DNA of 7,625 bases from Aldersonia sp036524855 (GTDB lineage Bacteria > Actinomycetota > Actinomycetes > Mycobacteriales > Mycobacteriaceae). Each line of letters opens with the position of its first letter. Position 1 is the stretch's first letter. Positions 1 to 6,736 of this stretch are shown here, piece after piece. A model generated the notes under the pieces. It made no database searches. It was given only the letters and a program-made list of their open reading frames with translations, and was not told where the DNA came from. A program made the translations under genes and the position numbers. The DNA lies in contig DATDBL010000352.1 of assembly GCA_036524855.1 (NCBI GenBank), positions 1 through 7,625 of the forward strand, given 5' to 3'.

Positions 1-55
1 CGACGATCGAGGACTCCTTGGTCGTGCGCTCGACGCGCGCGGTGCGGTCGGTCAT
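1..55 (-). CDS. hisB: HisB imidazoleglycerol-phosphate dehydratase, N-terminal fragment
   Basis: This is the first 18 codons of a gene running off the left edge. The translation MTDRTARVERTTKESSIV has the R-x-E-R-x-T-x-E-S-x-I-V pattern seen at the N-terminus of actinobacterial HisB, and its place directly after hisD-hisC is where hisB sits in the his operon. HisB dehydrates imidazole glycerol phosphate to imidazole acetol phosphate, the substrate of HisC. The ATG at 55-53 overlaps the hisC stop in an ATGA arrangement, so translation is probably coupled. A strong ribosome binding site lies 7 nt upstream. The call rests on few residues plus strong context; the catalytic His/Glu metal ligands lie outside the window. 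Confidence 0.88.
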   Translation of the reverse strand, partial: MTDRTARVERTTKESSIV

Positions 56-1167
56 GCCCGTGTCACCTCCGTTGCGGCGAGTTTCTCGCTCACCCGCAGC
101 AGTTCGTCGTTCTCGGCGGTCAGTCCGATGGTGGCGCGCAGATATCCGGGGATCCCGACGTCGCGGATCAGTACGCCCTCGTCGAGGTAGCGCTGCCAGG
201 TCCGGGGCGCGTCGACGAACCGCCCGAACAGCAGGAAGTTCGCGTCGCTGGGCACCACGGCGTAGCCCATGGTGGTGAGTTCGCGGGCGACCCGGTCGCG
301 TTGGGCGGCGAGTTCGTGCACGCTCGCGAGGGTTTCGTCGGCGTGGCGCAGCGCCGCCCGCGCGGCGGCCTGCGTCACCACCGACAGATGATAGGGCAGA
401 CGCACCAGCAGCAGGGCGTCGATCACCGCCGGCGCCGCCACCAGGTAGCCGAGCCGACCCCCCGCGAACGCGAACGCCTTGCTCATCGTCCGGGACACGA
501 CCAGCTTCGCCGGATACGTGTCGAGCAGCGTGATCGCGCTGGGTGCCGCGGAGAACTCCGCGTACGCCTCGTCGACGACGACGATGCCCCGTGCGGCCTC
601 TACGATGCGAGAGAGCTCCCCGAGCGGAACGCTGTGCCCGGTCGGGTTGTTCGGGCTCGTGACGAAGACGACGTCGGGCCGGCGGTCGGTGACTGCCGCG
701 ACCGCGTAGTCGACGTCGAGCGAGAAGTCGGCGGCCCGTTTGGCTTCCAGCCACTCGGTGTCGATGCCCTCGGAGATGATGGGGTGCATCGAGTACGACG
801 GCACGAACCCGAGTGCAGTGCGACCGGGCCCGCCGAAGGCCTGCAGCAGCTGCTGCAGGATCTCGTTGGAACCGTTGGCCGCCCAGACGTTCTCGGTCGC
901 GACGGGGACGCCGGTCTGGATCGCCAGGTAGGCGGCGAGATCGGTGCGCAGCGCGACCGCGTCACGGTCCGGGTAGCGGTGCAGGTCGACCGCGACGGCA
1001 CGGATCGCCTCGGCGACGTCGTCGACGAGGGCCTTGCTCGGCGGGTGCGGGTTCTCGTTCGTGTTGAGCTGCACCGGCACGCTGAGTTGCGGTGCGCCGT
1101 AAGGCTTCTTGCCTCGCAGGTTGTCGCGCAGCGGCAGGTCGTCGAGATCGATTCCCGCCCCGATCAC
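52..1167 (-). CDS. hisC: HisC histidinol-phosphate aminotransferase
   Basis: This 371-residue PLP enzyme of fold type I converts imidazole acetol phosphate and glutamate to histidinol phosphate and 2-oxoglutarate in the cytoplasm. Visible signatures: N-terminal LNTNENPHPP (34-43), which begins the substrate-binding region; WAANGSNEI (95-103) for PLP phosphate binding; SPNNPTG (171-177) with the Asn that contacts the PLP ring oxygen; DEAYAEF (199-205) with the PLP-nitrogen Asp; SRTMSKAFAFAGGRLG (225-240) with Schiff-base Lys230; and YLRATIG (342-348) with the substrate-carboxylate Arg344. Length is normal and no key residue is missing. The start is GTG at 1167, preceded by GGGGG with a 6-nt spacer; an ATG at 1181-1179 is out of frame. 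It lies 13 nt after hisD and overlaps hisB by 4 nt, so it is clearly part of the his operon. It resembles mycobacterial HisC1 closely from memory; phenylalanine aminotransferase (Pat) is the main alternative but is unlikely here. Confidence 0.97.
   Translation of the reverse strand: MIGAGIDLDDLPLRDNLRGKKPYGAPQLSVPVQLNTNENPHPPSKALVDDVAEAIRAVAVDLHRYPDRDAVALRTDLAAYLAIQTGVPVATENVWAANGSNEILQQLLQAFGGPGRTALGFVPSYSMHPIISEGIDTEWLEAKRAADFSLDVDYAVAAVTDRRPDVVFVTSPNNPTGHSVPLGELSRIVEAARGIVVVDEAYAEFSAAPSAITLLDTYPAKLVVSRTMSKAFAFAGGRLGYLVAAPAVIDALLLVRLPYHLSVVTQAAARAALRHADETLASVHELAAQRDRVARELTTMGYAVVPSDANFLLFGRFVDAPRTWQRYLDEGVLIRDVGIPGYLRATIGLTAENDELLRVSEKLAATEVTRA
63..70 (-). promoter_or_regulatory. Ribosome binding site of hisB
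   Basis: On the minus strand 70-63 reads GGAGGTGA, a full match to the anti-Shine-Dalgarno sequence, 7 nt before the hisB ATG and inside the last codons of hisC. It supports the ATG at 55 as the true start. Confidence 0.75.
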
Positions 1168-1180
1168 CGCTCTGCCCCCA

Positions 1181-2509
1181 TCACCGCAGCGCCTCGAAGC
1201 GCAACCGCACCGCCTCGCCGTGGGCGGGCAGGTCCTCCGCGTTGGCCAGGGTCACGACGTGACCGGAGACCTCCTTGAGCGCGGCCTCGGTGTACTCGAC
1301 GACGTGGATGCCGCGAAGGAACGTCTGCACGCTCAGTCCGGACGAGTGGCGGGCACACCCCGCGGTCGGCAGCACGTGGTTCGAGCCGGCGCAGTAGTCG
1401 CCGAGGCTCACCGGTGCCCACGGGCCGACGAAGATCGCGCCGGCGCTGCGGATCCGGGCGGCGATGTTCGACGCGTCGCGGGTCTGGATCTCGAGGTGCT
1501 CGGCGGCGTAGGCATTGGCGACCGCGAGGCCCTGATCGACGTCGTCGACGAGGACGATCGCGGACTGCTCGCCCGACAGCGCGGTCGCGACCCGTTCGTC
1601 GTGCTTGGTCAGCGCGAGTTGGGCGTTCACGGCGTCGCCGACGGCGTCGGCGAGGGCGACGCTGTCGGTGACGAGCACGCTGGCGGCGAGGACGTCGTGC
1701 TCGGCCTGGCTGATGAGGTCGGCGGCGACGTGCACCGGGTCGGCGGTGACGTCGGCGAGGATCGCGATCTCTGTGGGGCCGGCCTCGGCGTCGATGCCGA
1801 CCAACCCGCGGCATAGTCGCTTGGCGGCGGTGACGTAGATGTTGCCGGGACCCGTGATGAGGTCGACGGGGTCCAACCCCTCGTGGACGTCGCCGTATGC
1901 GAGCAGCGCCACGGCCTGCGCACCCCCGACCGCCCACACCTCCTCGACGCCGAGCAGCGCCGCGGCGGCGAGGATGGTCGGATGGGGCAGGCCGCCGAAC
2001 TGGGCCTGCGGCGGGGAGGCGACGACGAGCGAGCCGACGCCCGCGGTCTGCGCGGGCACGACGTTCATCACGACGCTGGACGGGTAGACGGCGTTGCCCC
2101 CGGGCACATACAGGCCCACGCGCTCCACCGGAACCCAGCGCTCGGTGACGGTGCCGCCCGGCACCACCTCGGTGACGGTGTCCGTGCGGCGCTGGTCGGC
2201 GTGCACGACGCGGGTACGGTCGATCGCCACTTGGAGCGCCGCGCGAACGGCGGCGTCGAGTTCGTCCAGCGCACGGCTCAGCGCTGCGGCGGGGACCCTG
2301 ACCTGCGCCGGTCGCACGCCGTCGAACTGCTGCCCGAAGTACAGCGCGGCCTCGGCGCCGCGGTCGCGGACGGCCTCGACCACCGGACGGACCCGAGGCA
2401 GCACCGAATCCACGTCGACCCCCCCGCGCGGTAGGGCGGCGCGCAGTTCGGCGGCTGACGGAGTGCGACCGCGCAGATCGACGCGGGCGAGCTGGACACT
2501 GACGGGCAC
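1181..2509 (-). CDS. hisD: HisD histidinol dehydrogenase
   Basis: The 442-residue product performs the last two steps of histidine synthesis, oxidising L-histidinol to histidine with two NAD+ and a zinc ion. Family motifs are intact: YVPGGNAVYPSSVVM (134-148), VGGAQAVALLAYG (194-206), ITGPGNIYV (218-226), AEAGPTEIAI (241-250), SQAEHD (267-272), AEHLEI (336-341) and LGDYCAGSNHVLPT (369-382). By comparison with the E. coli enzyme, the zinc ligands map to Gln268, His271, Asp371 and His430, and the catalytic pair to Glu337/His338. I chose the GTG at 2509 because GGAGG lies 6 nt upstream and the protein then starts close to the usual R-x-DLRG. An in-frame ATG at 2539 would add ten residues (MRPSPNRRLA), has no good ribosome binding site and lies upstream of the predicted transcript start. 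hisD is the first gene of the his block here, 109 nt after the flavodoxin gene. Confidence 0.97.
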   Translation of the reverse strand: MPVSVQLARVDLRGRTPSAAELRAALPRGGVDVDSVLPRVRPVVEAVRDRGAEAALYFGQQFDGVRPAQVRVPAAALSRALDELDAAVRAALQVAIDRTRVVHADQRRTDTVTEVVPGGTVTERWVPVERVGLYVPGGNAVYPSSVVMNVVPAQTAGVGSLVVASPPQAQFGGLPHPTILAAAALLGVEEVWAVGGAQAVALLAYGDVHEGLDPVDLITGPGNIYVTAAKRLCRGLVGIDAEAGPTEIAILADVTADPVHVAADLISQAEHDVLAASVLVTDSVALADAVGDAVNAQLALTKHDERVATALSGEQSAIVLVDDVDQGLAVANAYAAEHLEIQTRDASNIAARIRSAGAIFVGPWAPVSLGDYCAGSNHVLPTAGCARHSSGLSVQTFLRGIHVVEYTEAALKEVSGHVVTLANAEDLPAHGEAVRLRFEALR

Positions 2510-2515
2510 GGCGAG

Positions 2516-2520
2516 CCTCC
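2516..2520 (-). promoter_or_regulatory. Ribosome binding site deciding the hisD start
   Basis: GGAGG on the minus strand (2520-2516) sits 6 nt before GTG 2509. It lies inside the open frame that begins at ATG 2539, so it favours the shorter hisD protein. Confidence 0.65.
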
Positions 2521-2541
2521 GGTTCGGTGATGGCCTCATCG

Positions 2542-2547
2542 ATTATC
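2542..2547 (-). promoter_or_regulatory. Possible -10 element for hisDCB
   Basis: GATAAT on the minus strand (2547-2542) matches five of six positions of TATAAT in an otherwise GC-rich gap. A start about 7 nt downstream, near 2535, would give a leader of about 26 nt containing the GGAGG at 2520-2516. No convincing -35 is seen at 16-18 bp spacing; the hexamer at 17 bp is GCGTGG. If real, the his genes have their own promoter separate from the flavodoxin gene. No histidine-rich leader peptide or attenuator is visible in the gap. Confidence 0.35.
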
Positions 2548-2618
2548 CACCGACCGACTCGGCGCCACGCACGTGCCCGCGCGACAACTCAGTCGTCGAC
2601 GAGCTCGATCCCACGTCC

Positions 2619-3131
2619 TCAGCCGGCGGCGGGCACCTCGGCCGCCACGGCCCGCGCCCAGGCCCGGGCCCGGTCGAGTTCGCCCGCCGCGAGCGGACCG
2701 AGCATCCCGGTGACGAAGAAGTCGTCGGGCTTGGCGGCGCGCTCGAATCCGGCGCGACGCAGCAGTCGATCGGCCCGCCGCGCCGCCGACCCAGTCATCC
2801 AGCGCGGCTTTGCTATGCGGGTGCCGAAGGCGGCGCCGCGGCACGGCCGGCCGCCGCGGACAGATTCGAGCCATTCCCGCAGCCCCGCACCGTGCGTGAC
2901 CAGTTCCGACTCGGTCTTGGTCGCGGCGTCGAGGCGGGACTTGGGCCGGCTGAGCCCGTGGACGTGGGTCGGCGCGCCGACGATCACCAGGTCGAAATCC
3001 TCGACCAGTTCGGGTGCGTCGTCGACGTTGCGGACGTCCACGGTGTAGCGAGTCGCCAGTTCGTCGCCGATCGCCCGCGCCAGCTTCTCGGTGTTGCCGA
3101 ACATCGATTCGAATACTACGAGTGCGCGCAT
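2619..3131 (-). CDS. Flavodoxin-like protein, probably FMN-binding
   Basis: This 170-residue protein has the flavodoxin fold signature. The first strand and phosphate loop, VVFESMFGNTEKLA (5-18), carry the FGNTE core that holds the FMN phosphate. LVIVGAPTHVHGL (48-60) matches the second flavin loop, and AAFGTRI (100-106) fits the third strand and loop. There is no signal peptide or membrane segment, so it should be cytoplasmic. The partner and substrate cannot be read from the sequence; an electron-carrier or FMN-reductase-like redox role is inferred from the fold. The start at ATG 3131 is favoured by GGGAGG 8 nt upstream and because the fold begins at once; an in-frame ATG at 3161 lacks a ribosome binding site. 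The gene sits alone between nadC and hisD, with 121-nt and 109-nt gaps on either side. As I recall, M. tuberculosis has Rv1597 and Rv1598c at this position instead. Confidence 0.85.
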   Translation of the reverse strand: MRALVVFESMFGNTEKLARAIGDELATRYTVDVRNVDDAPELVEDFDLVIVGAPTHVHGLSRPKSRLDAATKTESELVTHGAGLREWLESVRGGRPCRGAAFGTRIAKPRWMTGSAARRADRLLRRAGFERAAKPDDFFVTGMLGPLAAGELDRARAWARAVAAEVPAAG

Positions 3132-3139
3132 TTCCGACA

Positions 3140-3145
3140 CCTCCC
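3140..3145 (-). promoter_or_regulatory. Ribosome binding site of the flavodoxin-like gene
   Basis: GGGAGG (3145-3140, minus strand) precedes ATG 3131 by 8 nt. It lies inside the longer frame that starts at 3161 and therefore argues for the internal ATG. Confidence 0.65.
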
Positions 3146-3187
3146 AGTCACGGTTGTCCATGTCAGCGTCGCGCGGTGGCTCGCATC

Positions 3188-3193
3188 GTCATA
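3188..3193 (-). promoter_or_regulatory. Possible -10 element for the flavodoxin-like gene
   Basis: TATGAC on the minus strand (3193-3188) matches four of six consensus positions. It would start a transcript near 3181 with a leader of about 50 nt. No good -35 exists (CTGCAC at 17 bp spacing), as expected for an activator-dependent promoter. The dyad at 3215-3229 is centred about 41 bp upstream of the predicted start. Confidence 0.3.
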
Positions 3194-3214
3194 GGGTCCT
3201 GGGGCGCCGGGTGC

Positions 3215-3229
3215 AGGGACGTTGGTCCT
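3215..3229. promoter_or_regulatory. DosR-box-like dyad upstream of the flavodoxin-like gene
   Basis: On the plus strand this reads AGGGACGTTGGTCCT. Compared with the mycobacterial DosR core GGGACTTTNGTCCC, bases 3216-3229 differ at two of the thirteen specified positions (G for T at position 6, T for C at position 14). It is the only strong dyad I see in the 121-bp gap between nadC and the flavodoxin-like gene, and its centre falls near -41 of the possible start. The match was made by eye, and GC-rich genomes give chance matches. Confidence 0.4.
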
Positions 3230-3252
3230 GTGCGGTTGGTGCGCGGAACGCC

Positions 3253-4122
3253 TCACATGTCCAGGCCGAGGTCCAAGACCGTGACGGAGTGGGTGAGGGC
3301 GCCGACGGCGAGGTAGTCGACGCCGGTGGCGGCGTAGGCGGCGGCGTCGTTGAGGGTGAGCCCACCCGAGGACTCGAGCTTGGTCTGCGGTGCCTGCGCG
3401 TTGCGGCGCTGCACCGCGGCCTGGGTCTGCCACAGCGGAAAATTGTCCAACAGAACGAGTTCGACGTCCTCATCGAGAACCGCGTCGAGTTGGTCGAGGC
3501 TGTCCACCTCGACCTCGCACGCGATGTCCGGGCGCAGGTCCCGCACGGCACGCAGCGCCGCGACCACCGATCCGGCGGCCACGACATGGTTGTCCTTGAT
3601 CAGCGCGGCGTCGCCGAGGCCCATGCGGTGATTGACGCCGCCACCGACCCGCACCGCGTACTTCTGCAGCGCGCGTAGTCCGGGCAGCGTCTTGCGGCTG
3701 TCGCGGATCTTGCACTCCGTGCCCTCGACCGCCGCGACCCACGCCGCGGTGGCCGTCGCGATGCCGGAGAGATGGCAGAGCAGGTTCAGCAGGGTGCGCT
3801 CGGCGGTGAGCAGGCCGCGCGTGGGCGCGACGACCGTGAGCGCGGACTGCCCGGCCTCGACCACCGTCCCGTCCGCGACCCGTTCGCTCACCTGGTAGCC
3901 GCCACCGCCGAGCACCTCGTCGAGCACGAGCAGTCCGACGTCGAGGCCGGCGATCACACCCGGGCGCCGCGCGATGACCGACGCCTTGGTCACGGCGTCG
4001 GCGGGCACCGTCGCGACCGTAGTGACGTCGGGTCCGTAGCGCAGGTCCTCGTGCAGTGCGGTGCGGATCAGCATCCGCACCTCCGCGGCCTCCAGACCCT
4101 GCGCGTCCAGCGCGTCGGCCAT
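3253..4122 (-). CDS. nadC: NadC quinolinate phosphoribosyltransferase
   Basis: The 289-residue product is the nicotinate-nucleotide diphosphorylase (carboxylating). It condenses quinolinate with PRPP and decarboxylates it to nicotinate mononucleotide, CO2 and pyrophosphate. Visible family blocks: HEDLRYGPDVTT (24-35), the N-terminal substrate domain; ERTLLNLLCHLSGIAT (108-123); IRDSRKTLPGLR (139-150) with the Arg/Lys residues that bind quinolinate; YAVRVGGGVNHRMGL (155-169); IKDNH (175-179); EVEVDS (203-208); LLDNF (224-228); and ESSGGL plus VGALTHS (250-255 and 273-279), the PRPP phosphate region of the barrel. Length is typical (Rv1596 is about 285). ATG 4122 shares one base with the nadB stop (TGATG), so translation is coupled to nadB. 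No clear terminator hairpin follows the stop. Confidence 0.97.
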   Translation of the reverse strand: MADALDAQGLEAAEVRMLIRTALHEDLRYGPDVTTVATVPADAVTKASVIARRPGVIAGLDVGLLVLDEVLGGGGYQVSERVADGTVVEAGQSALTVVAPTRGLLTAERTLLNLLCHLSGIATATAAWVAAVEGTECKIRDSRKTLPGLRALQKYAVRVGGGVNHRMGLGDAALIKDNHVVAAGSVVAALRAVRDLRPDIACEVEVDSLDQLDAVLDEDVELVLLDNFPLWQTQAAVQRRNAQAPQTKLESSGGLTLNDAAAYAATGVDYLAVGALTHSVTVLDLGLDM

Positions 4123-5693
4123 CAGCCCACCCCCGCCAGTCGCGGTGCGGATACGACGAGTCCGCCGTCGACCTGCCGCACCGAAATGCGGTGCCGCTGC
4201 GCGTCGTTCGGATCGGCGAAATCCGAGCGGGTGTGGCAGCCGCGGCTCTCGCGGCGCGCCGCCGCGGCGGCCACGAGTGCCTGCGCGGTCACGGTCAACG
4301 CGGAATCCTCCAGTCCCGCGACGTCGTCGGCGACGGTTCCCGAAGCGGCGGTCAACACGTCTGCCGCCGTGGCGAGCCCGCTGCCGTCACGGACCACCGA
4401 TGCGTGCGCGGTCATCGTCGCCTGCAGGAGGCCGCGATCCAGTCGCGGGGCCAGAGGCAGCACCGCCTCGGTGACCTCCGTTCGCACACCACGCCTTTCG
4501 GCCGCGGCCGCGCCGGCGCGTTCCCCGACGACGAGCCCCTCGAGCAGGCTGTTGGACGCCAACCGGTTCGCGCCGTGCAGACCGGTGCGCGCGACCTCGC
4601 CGGCCGCGTACAACCCGGGCACACCGGTGCGACCGTGTAGATCGGTCGCGACGCCGCCGCACTGGTAGGGCGCGGCCGGCGCGACCGGGATCGGGTCGGT
4701 ACGCGGGTCGATCCCGGCGGCCAGACACGAGGCGGTGATGGTCGGGAACCGGTCGGCGAAGCCGCCGATCCCGGTGGCATCGAGGTAGACGTGGTCGGCG
4801 CCGGTGGCGCGCAGCCGGGCCGCGATCGCGCGCGACACCACGTCGCGCGGCGCGAGGTCGCCGAGTGGGTGCACCGCGGCGGTCACCGATCGCCCGGTCG
4901 AGTCGACAAGGACCGCCCCCTCGCCGCGCACCGCCTCCGAGATCAGCGGTCGCCGCCCGGTGCCGCCGGGCGCGTAGAGCACGGTGGGGTGGAACTGCAC
5001 GAACTCGAGGTCGGCGACGGCGGCGCCGGCGTCGAGCGCGAGGGCGACGCCGTCCGCGGTGGAGCCGGGCGGGTTGGTGCTGCACGCGTAGAGCTGACCG
5101 AGACCGCCGGTCGCGAGCAGCACCGCAGGCGTGTGGATCACCCCGAAGCCCTTCTCCGACAACACGATCAGGCCCGCGACCCCGTGCGCGCCGACGACCA
5201 CCCGGGCGGCGGCCGCACCGAACAGCACCGGCATCCCGGCGGCGTTGAGCGCACGCTGCACCTCGGCGCCGGTCGCGTCGCCGCCGGCGTGAATGATCCG
5301 CCGGGTGCTGTGCCCGCCCTCGCGGGTCCGCGCAACGGTGCCGTCGCGGCCGCGGTCGAACACCGCGCCGAGGTCGGTCAGCCGCGCGACGGCGTCGGTG
5401 CCACCGGCGACGATCGACTCGACCGCCGCGACGTCGCACAGGCCCGCCCCCGCCGCGATCGTGTCGCGGACGTGCGCCGACACGGAGTCCTGTATAGGCG
5501 CCACGACCGCGATCCCGCCCTGCGCATACTGCGTCGACGTGTCGGTGGGCCCACCCTTGCTCACGGTCAGCACCTTCAGCCCGAGTTGCGCCGCGGTCCG
5601 CGCCGCGGTCAACCCGGCGACCCCGCCGCCGACGACGACGAGATCCGCGCCGGCCTCCCAGCGCACGCGCACGCCCCCCGGTGGGGTGCTCAC
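4122..5693 (-). CDS. nadB: NadB L-aspartate oxidase
   Basis: The 523-residue FAD enzyme oxidises L-aspartate to iminoaspartate, the unstable substrate of NadA. It shows the FAD dinucleotide fold DLVVVGGGVAGLTAA (17-31), the TQYAQGGIA block (54-62), GGHSTRRIIHAGGDATG (126-142), FVQFHPT (231-237), the EAVRGEGA region (253-260) and the capping-domain/FAD block CGGVATD...LYAAGEVARTGLHGANRLASNS (345-382). The C-terminal SRGCHTRSDF (483-492) is also conserved in this family. Succinate dehydrogenase or fumarate reductase flavoproteins are the nearest alternative but do not fit the operon or the C-terminus. I chose GTG 5693, which overlaps the nadA stop by 4 nt (GTGA) with a purine-rich GGCGGGGG just upstream. 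The open frame extends upstream to 6053, but that part is the nadA gene read in another frame. GTGs at codons 8 and 10 are weaker alternatives. Confidence 0.96.
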   Translation of the reverse strand: MSTPPGGVRVRWEAGADLVVVGGGVAGLTAARTAAQLGLKVLTVSKGGPTDTSTQYAQGGIAVVAPIQDSVSAHVRDTIAAGAGLCDVAAVESIVAGGTDAVARLTDLGAVFDRGRDGTVARTREGGHSTRRIIHAGGDATGAEVQRALNAAGMPVLFGAAAARVVVGAHGVAGLIVLSEKGFGVIHTPAVLLATGGLGQLYACSTNPPGSTADGVALALDAGAAVADLEFVQFHPTVLYAPGGTGRRPLISEAVRGEGAVLVDSTGRSVTAAVHPLGDLAPRDVVSRAIAARLRATGADHVYLDATGIGGFADRFPTITASCLAAGIDPRTDPIPVAPAAPYQCGGVATDLHGRTGVPGLYAAGEVARTGLHGANRLASNSLLEGLVVGERAGAAAAERRGVRTEVTEAVLPLAPRLDRGLLQATMTAHASVVRDGSGLATAADVLTAASGTVADDVAGLEDSALTVTAQALVAAAAARRESRGCHTRSDFADPNDAQRHRISVRQVDGGLVVSAPRLAGVG

Positions 5694-6712
5694 TCGCCCC
5701 CGCCGGGGTTGCCGATCTCGATCATCCGCTGCACCGACCGGCGGGCGCGCGAGGCCACGTCGGCGTCGACGAACACCTCGTCGGCGCCGTCGCGCAGGCT
5801 GCGCAGCAGGGCGGCCGGGGTGATCATCTTCATGTATTTGCAGGAGGCGCGGTCGTTGACGGCCTGGAAGTCGACGCCGGGCGCGGCCTTGCGCAACTGG
5901 TGCAGCATGCCGATCTCGGTCGCGACGAGCACCTGGCTGCTGCGCACGTGTTTGGCCGCGTCGATCATCCCGCCGGTGGACAGGATGTGCACCCGGTCCG
6001 CGGGGAACGCGCCCTCGCCGGCGAGGTACAGCGCCGAGGTGGCGCAGCCGCACTCCGGGTGCACGTACAGTTCCGCGTCAGGGTGGGTGCGGGCCTGCTC
6101 GGTGAGTTCGTCGCCGTTGATGCCGGCGTGTACGTGGCATTCACCGGCCCAGATCTGTATGTTCTCCCGGCCGGTGACCCGCTTGACGTGGGCGCCGAGG
6201 AACTGGTCGGGCAGGAACAGCACCATCTTGTCGGGGTCGATCGAGGCGACCACGTCGACGGCGTTCGACGAGGTGCAGCAGATGTCGGTGAGCGCCTTCA
6301 CTTCGGCGGTGGTGTTCACGTAGGACACGACGACGGCGTCGGGGTACTCCGCGCGCCACTCGCGCAGTTCGTCGCCGGTGATGGAGTCGGCCAGCGAGCA
6401 ACCCGCGCGGGCGTCGGGGATCAGGACCGTTTTGTCCGGACTCAGAATCTTCGCTGTCTCGGCCATGAAGTGGACGCCGCAGAAGACGATGGTTTCCTCT
6501 CCGACGTCGGCGGCGATGCGCGAGAGCGCCAGCGAGTCACCGACGTGGTCGGCGATGTCCTGGATCTCGGGCAGCTGGTAGTTGTGCGCGAGGATCGTTG
6601 CGTTACGGGCTTGCGCCAGGCGTTTGATCTCCGCGGCCCACTCCGGACCTGCGGAAACGCCCGTGTACCCGGTCGGGCCATCCTGAATCCGTGCAAGGGT
6701 TGCAGTTGCCAT
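5690..6712 (-). CDS. nadA: NadA quinolinate synthase
   Basis: The 340-residue enzyme condenses iminoaspartate with dihydroxyacetone phosphate to quinolinate using an oxygen-sensitive [4Fe-4S] cluster. The three cluster cysteines of the family are present: Cys105 in ARAGCSLADS, Cys221 in HPECGC and Cys291 in RASCKYMKM. Other conserved blocks are LAHNYQLPEIQDIADHVGDS (41-60), FCGVHFMAETAKIL (77-90), SYVNTTAEVKA (130-140), FLPDQFLG (166-173) and STGGMI (245-250). Length is typical. ATG 6712 has GGAAAGG 8 nt upstream. It is the first gene of nadABC, divergent from nrtR across 47 bp, and overlaps nadB by 4 nt. The inverted repeat at 6737-6759 is well placed for repression. No nadS-type cysteine desulfurase is in the window, so cluster assembly must rely on genes elsewhere. 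Confidence 0.97.
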   Translation of the reverse strand: MATATLARIQDGPTGYTGVSAGPEWAAEIKRLAQARNATILAHNYQLPEIQDIADHVGDSLALSRIAADVGEETIVFCGVHFMAETAKILSPDKTVLIPDARAGCSLADSITGDELREWRAEYPDAVVVSYVNTTAEVKALTDICCTSSNAVDVVASIDPDKMVLFLPDQFLGAHVKRVTGRENIQIWAGECHVHAGINGDELTEQARTHPDAELYVHPECGCATSALYLAGEGAFPADRVHILSTGGMIDAAKHVRSSQVLVATEIGMLHQLRKAAPGVDFQAVNDRASCKYMKMITPAALLRSLRDGADEVFVDADVASRARRSVQRMIEIGNPGGGE

Positions 6713-6720
6713 GAGTGGTG

Positions 6721-6727
6721 CCTTTCC
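6721..6727 (-). promoter_or_regulatory. Ribosome binding site of nadA
   Basis: GGAAAGG (6727-6721, minus strand) lies 8 nt before ATG 6712. It is a moderate match to the Shine-Dalgarno consensus and supports this start. Confidence 0.55.
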
Positions 6728-6736
6728 GTACCCGAG

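Noticed and set aside
841..858. Perfect 18-bp palindrome CTGCAGCAGCTGCTGCAG inside hisC
   Set aside because: It encodes the conserved residues LQQLLQ of HisC using preferred codons, so the symmetry follows from CTG/CAG being complementary.
2593..2602. 10-bp palindrome TCGTCGACGA in the flavodoxin-hisD gap
   Set aside because: It is short, GC-rich, has no loop or extension, and such TCG/CGA runs are frequent across this window.
2094..3194. Plus-strand 366-codon open frame opposite hisD and the flavodoxin-like gene
   Set aside because: It crosses gene boundaries and an intergenic gap, is rich in Ser/Arg/Thr/Pro, and resembles no family; explained by GC-rich antisense coding.
3194..3204. Second GGACCC half-site beside the DosR-like dyad
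   Set aside because: Only one half resembles the box and the partner half does not match, so it is not reported as a second site.
3132..3252. Terminator hairpin after nadC
   Set aside because: Only 3-bp stems were found by eye, with no U-tract; not enough to call.
5487..5510. Rare ATA isoleucine codon followed by CAG in nadB, with a similar pair in nadA near 6155
   Set aside because: Two rare codons are too few to suggest regulation or transfer, and the surrounding sequence has normal codon use.
5694..6053. Upstream extension of the nadB frame by 120 codons
   Set aside because: This stretch is the nadA gene in another frame and is Arg-rich and low in complexity; the FAD-binding start of NadB lies just after GTG 5693.
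4791..6323. Long plus-strand open frame (510 codons) opposite nadB and nadA
   Set aside because: It lies wholly antisense to two genes with intact catalytic motifs. Its composition (Arg, Gly, Val, Asp, His rich) is the usual product of reading the complement of GC-rich codons, and it has no recognisable domain.
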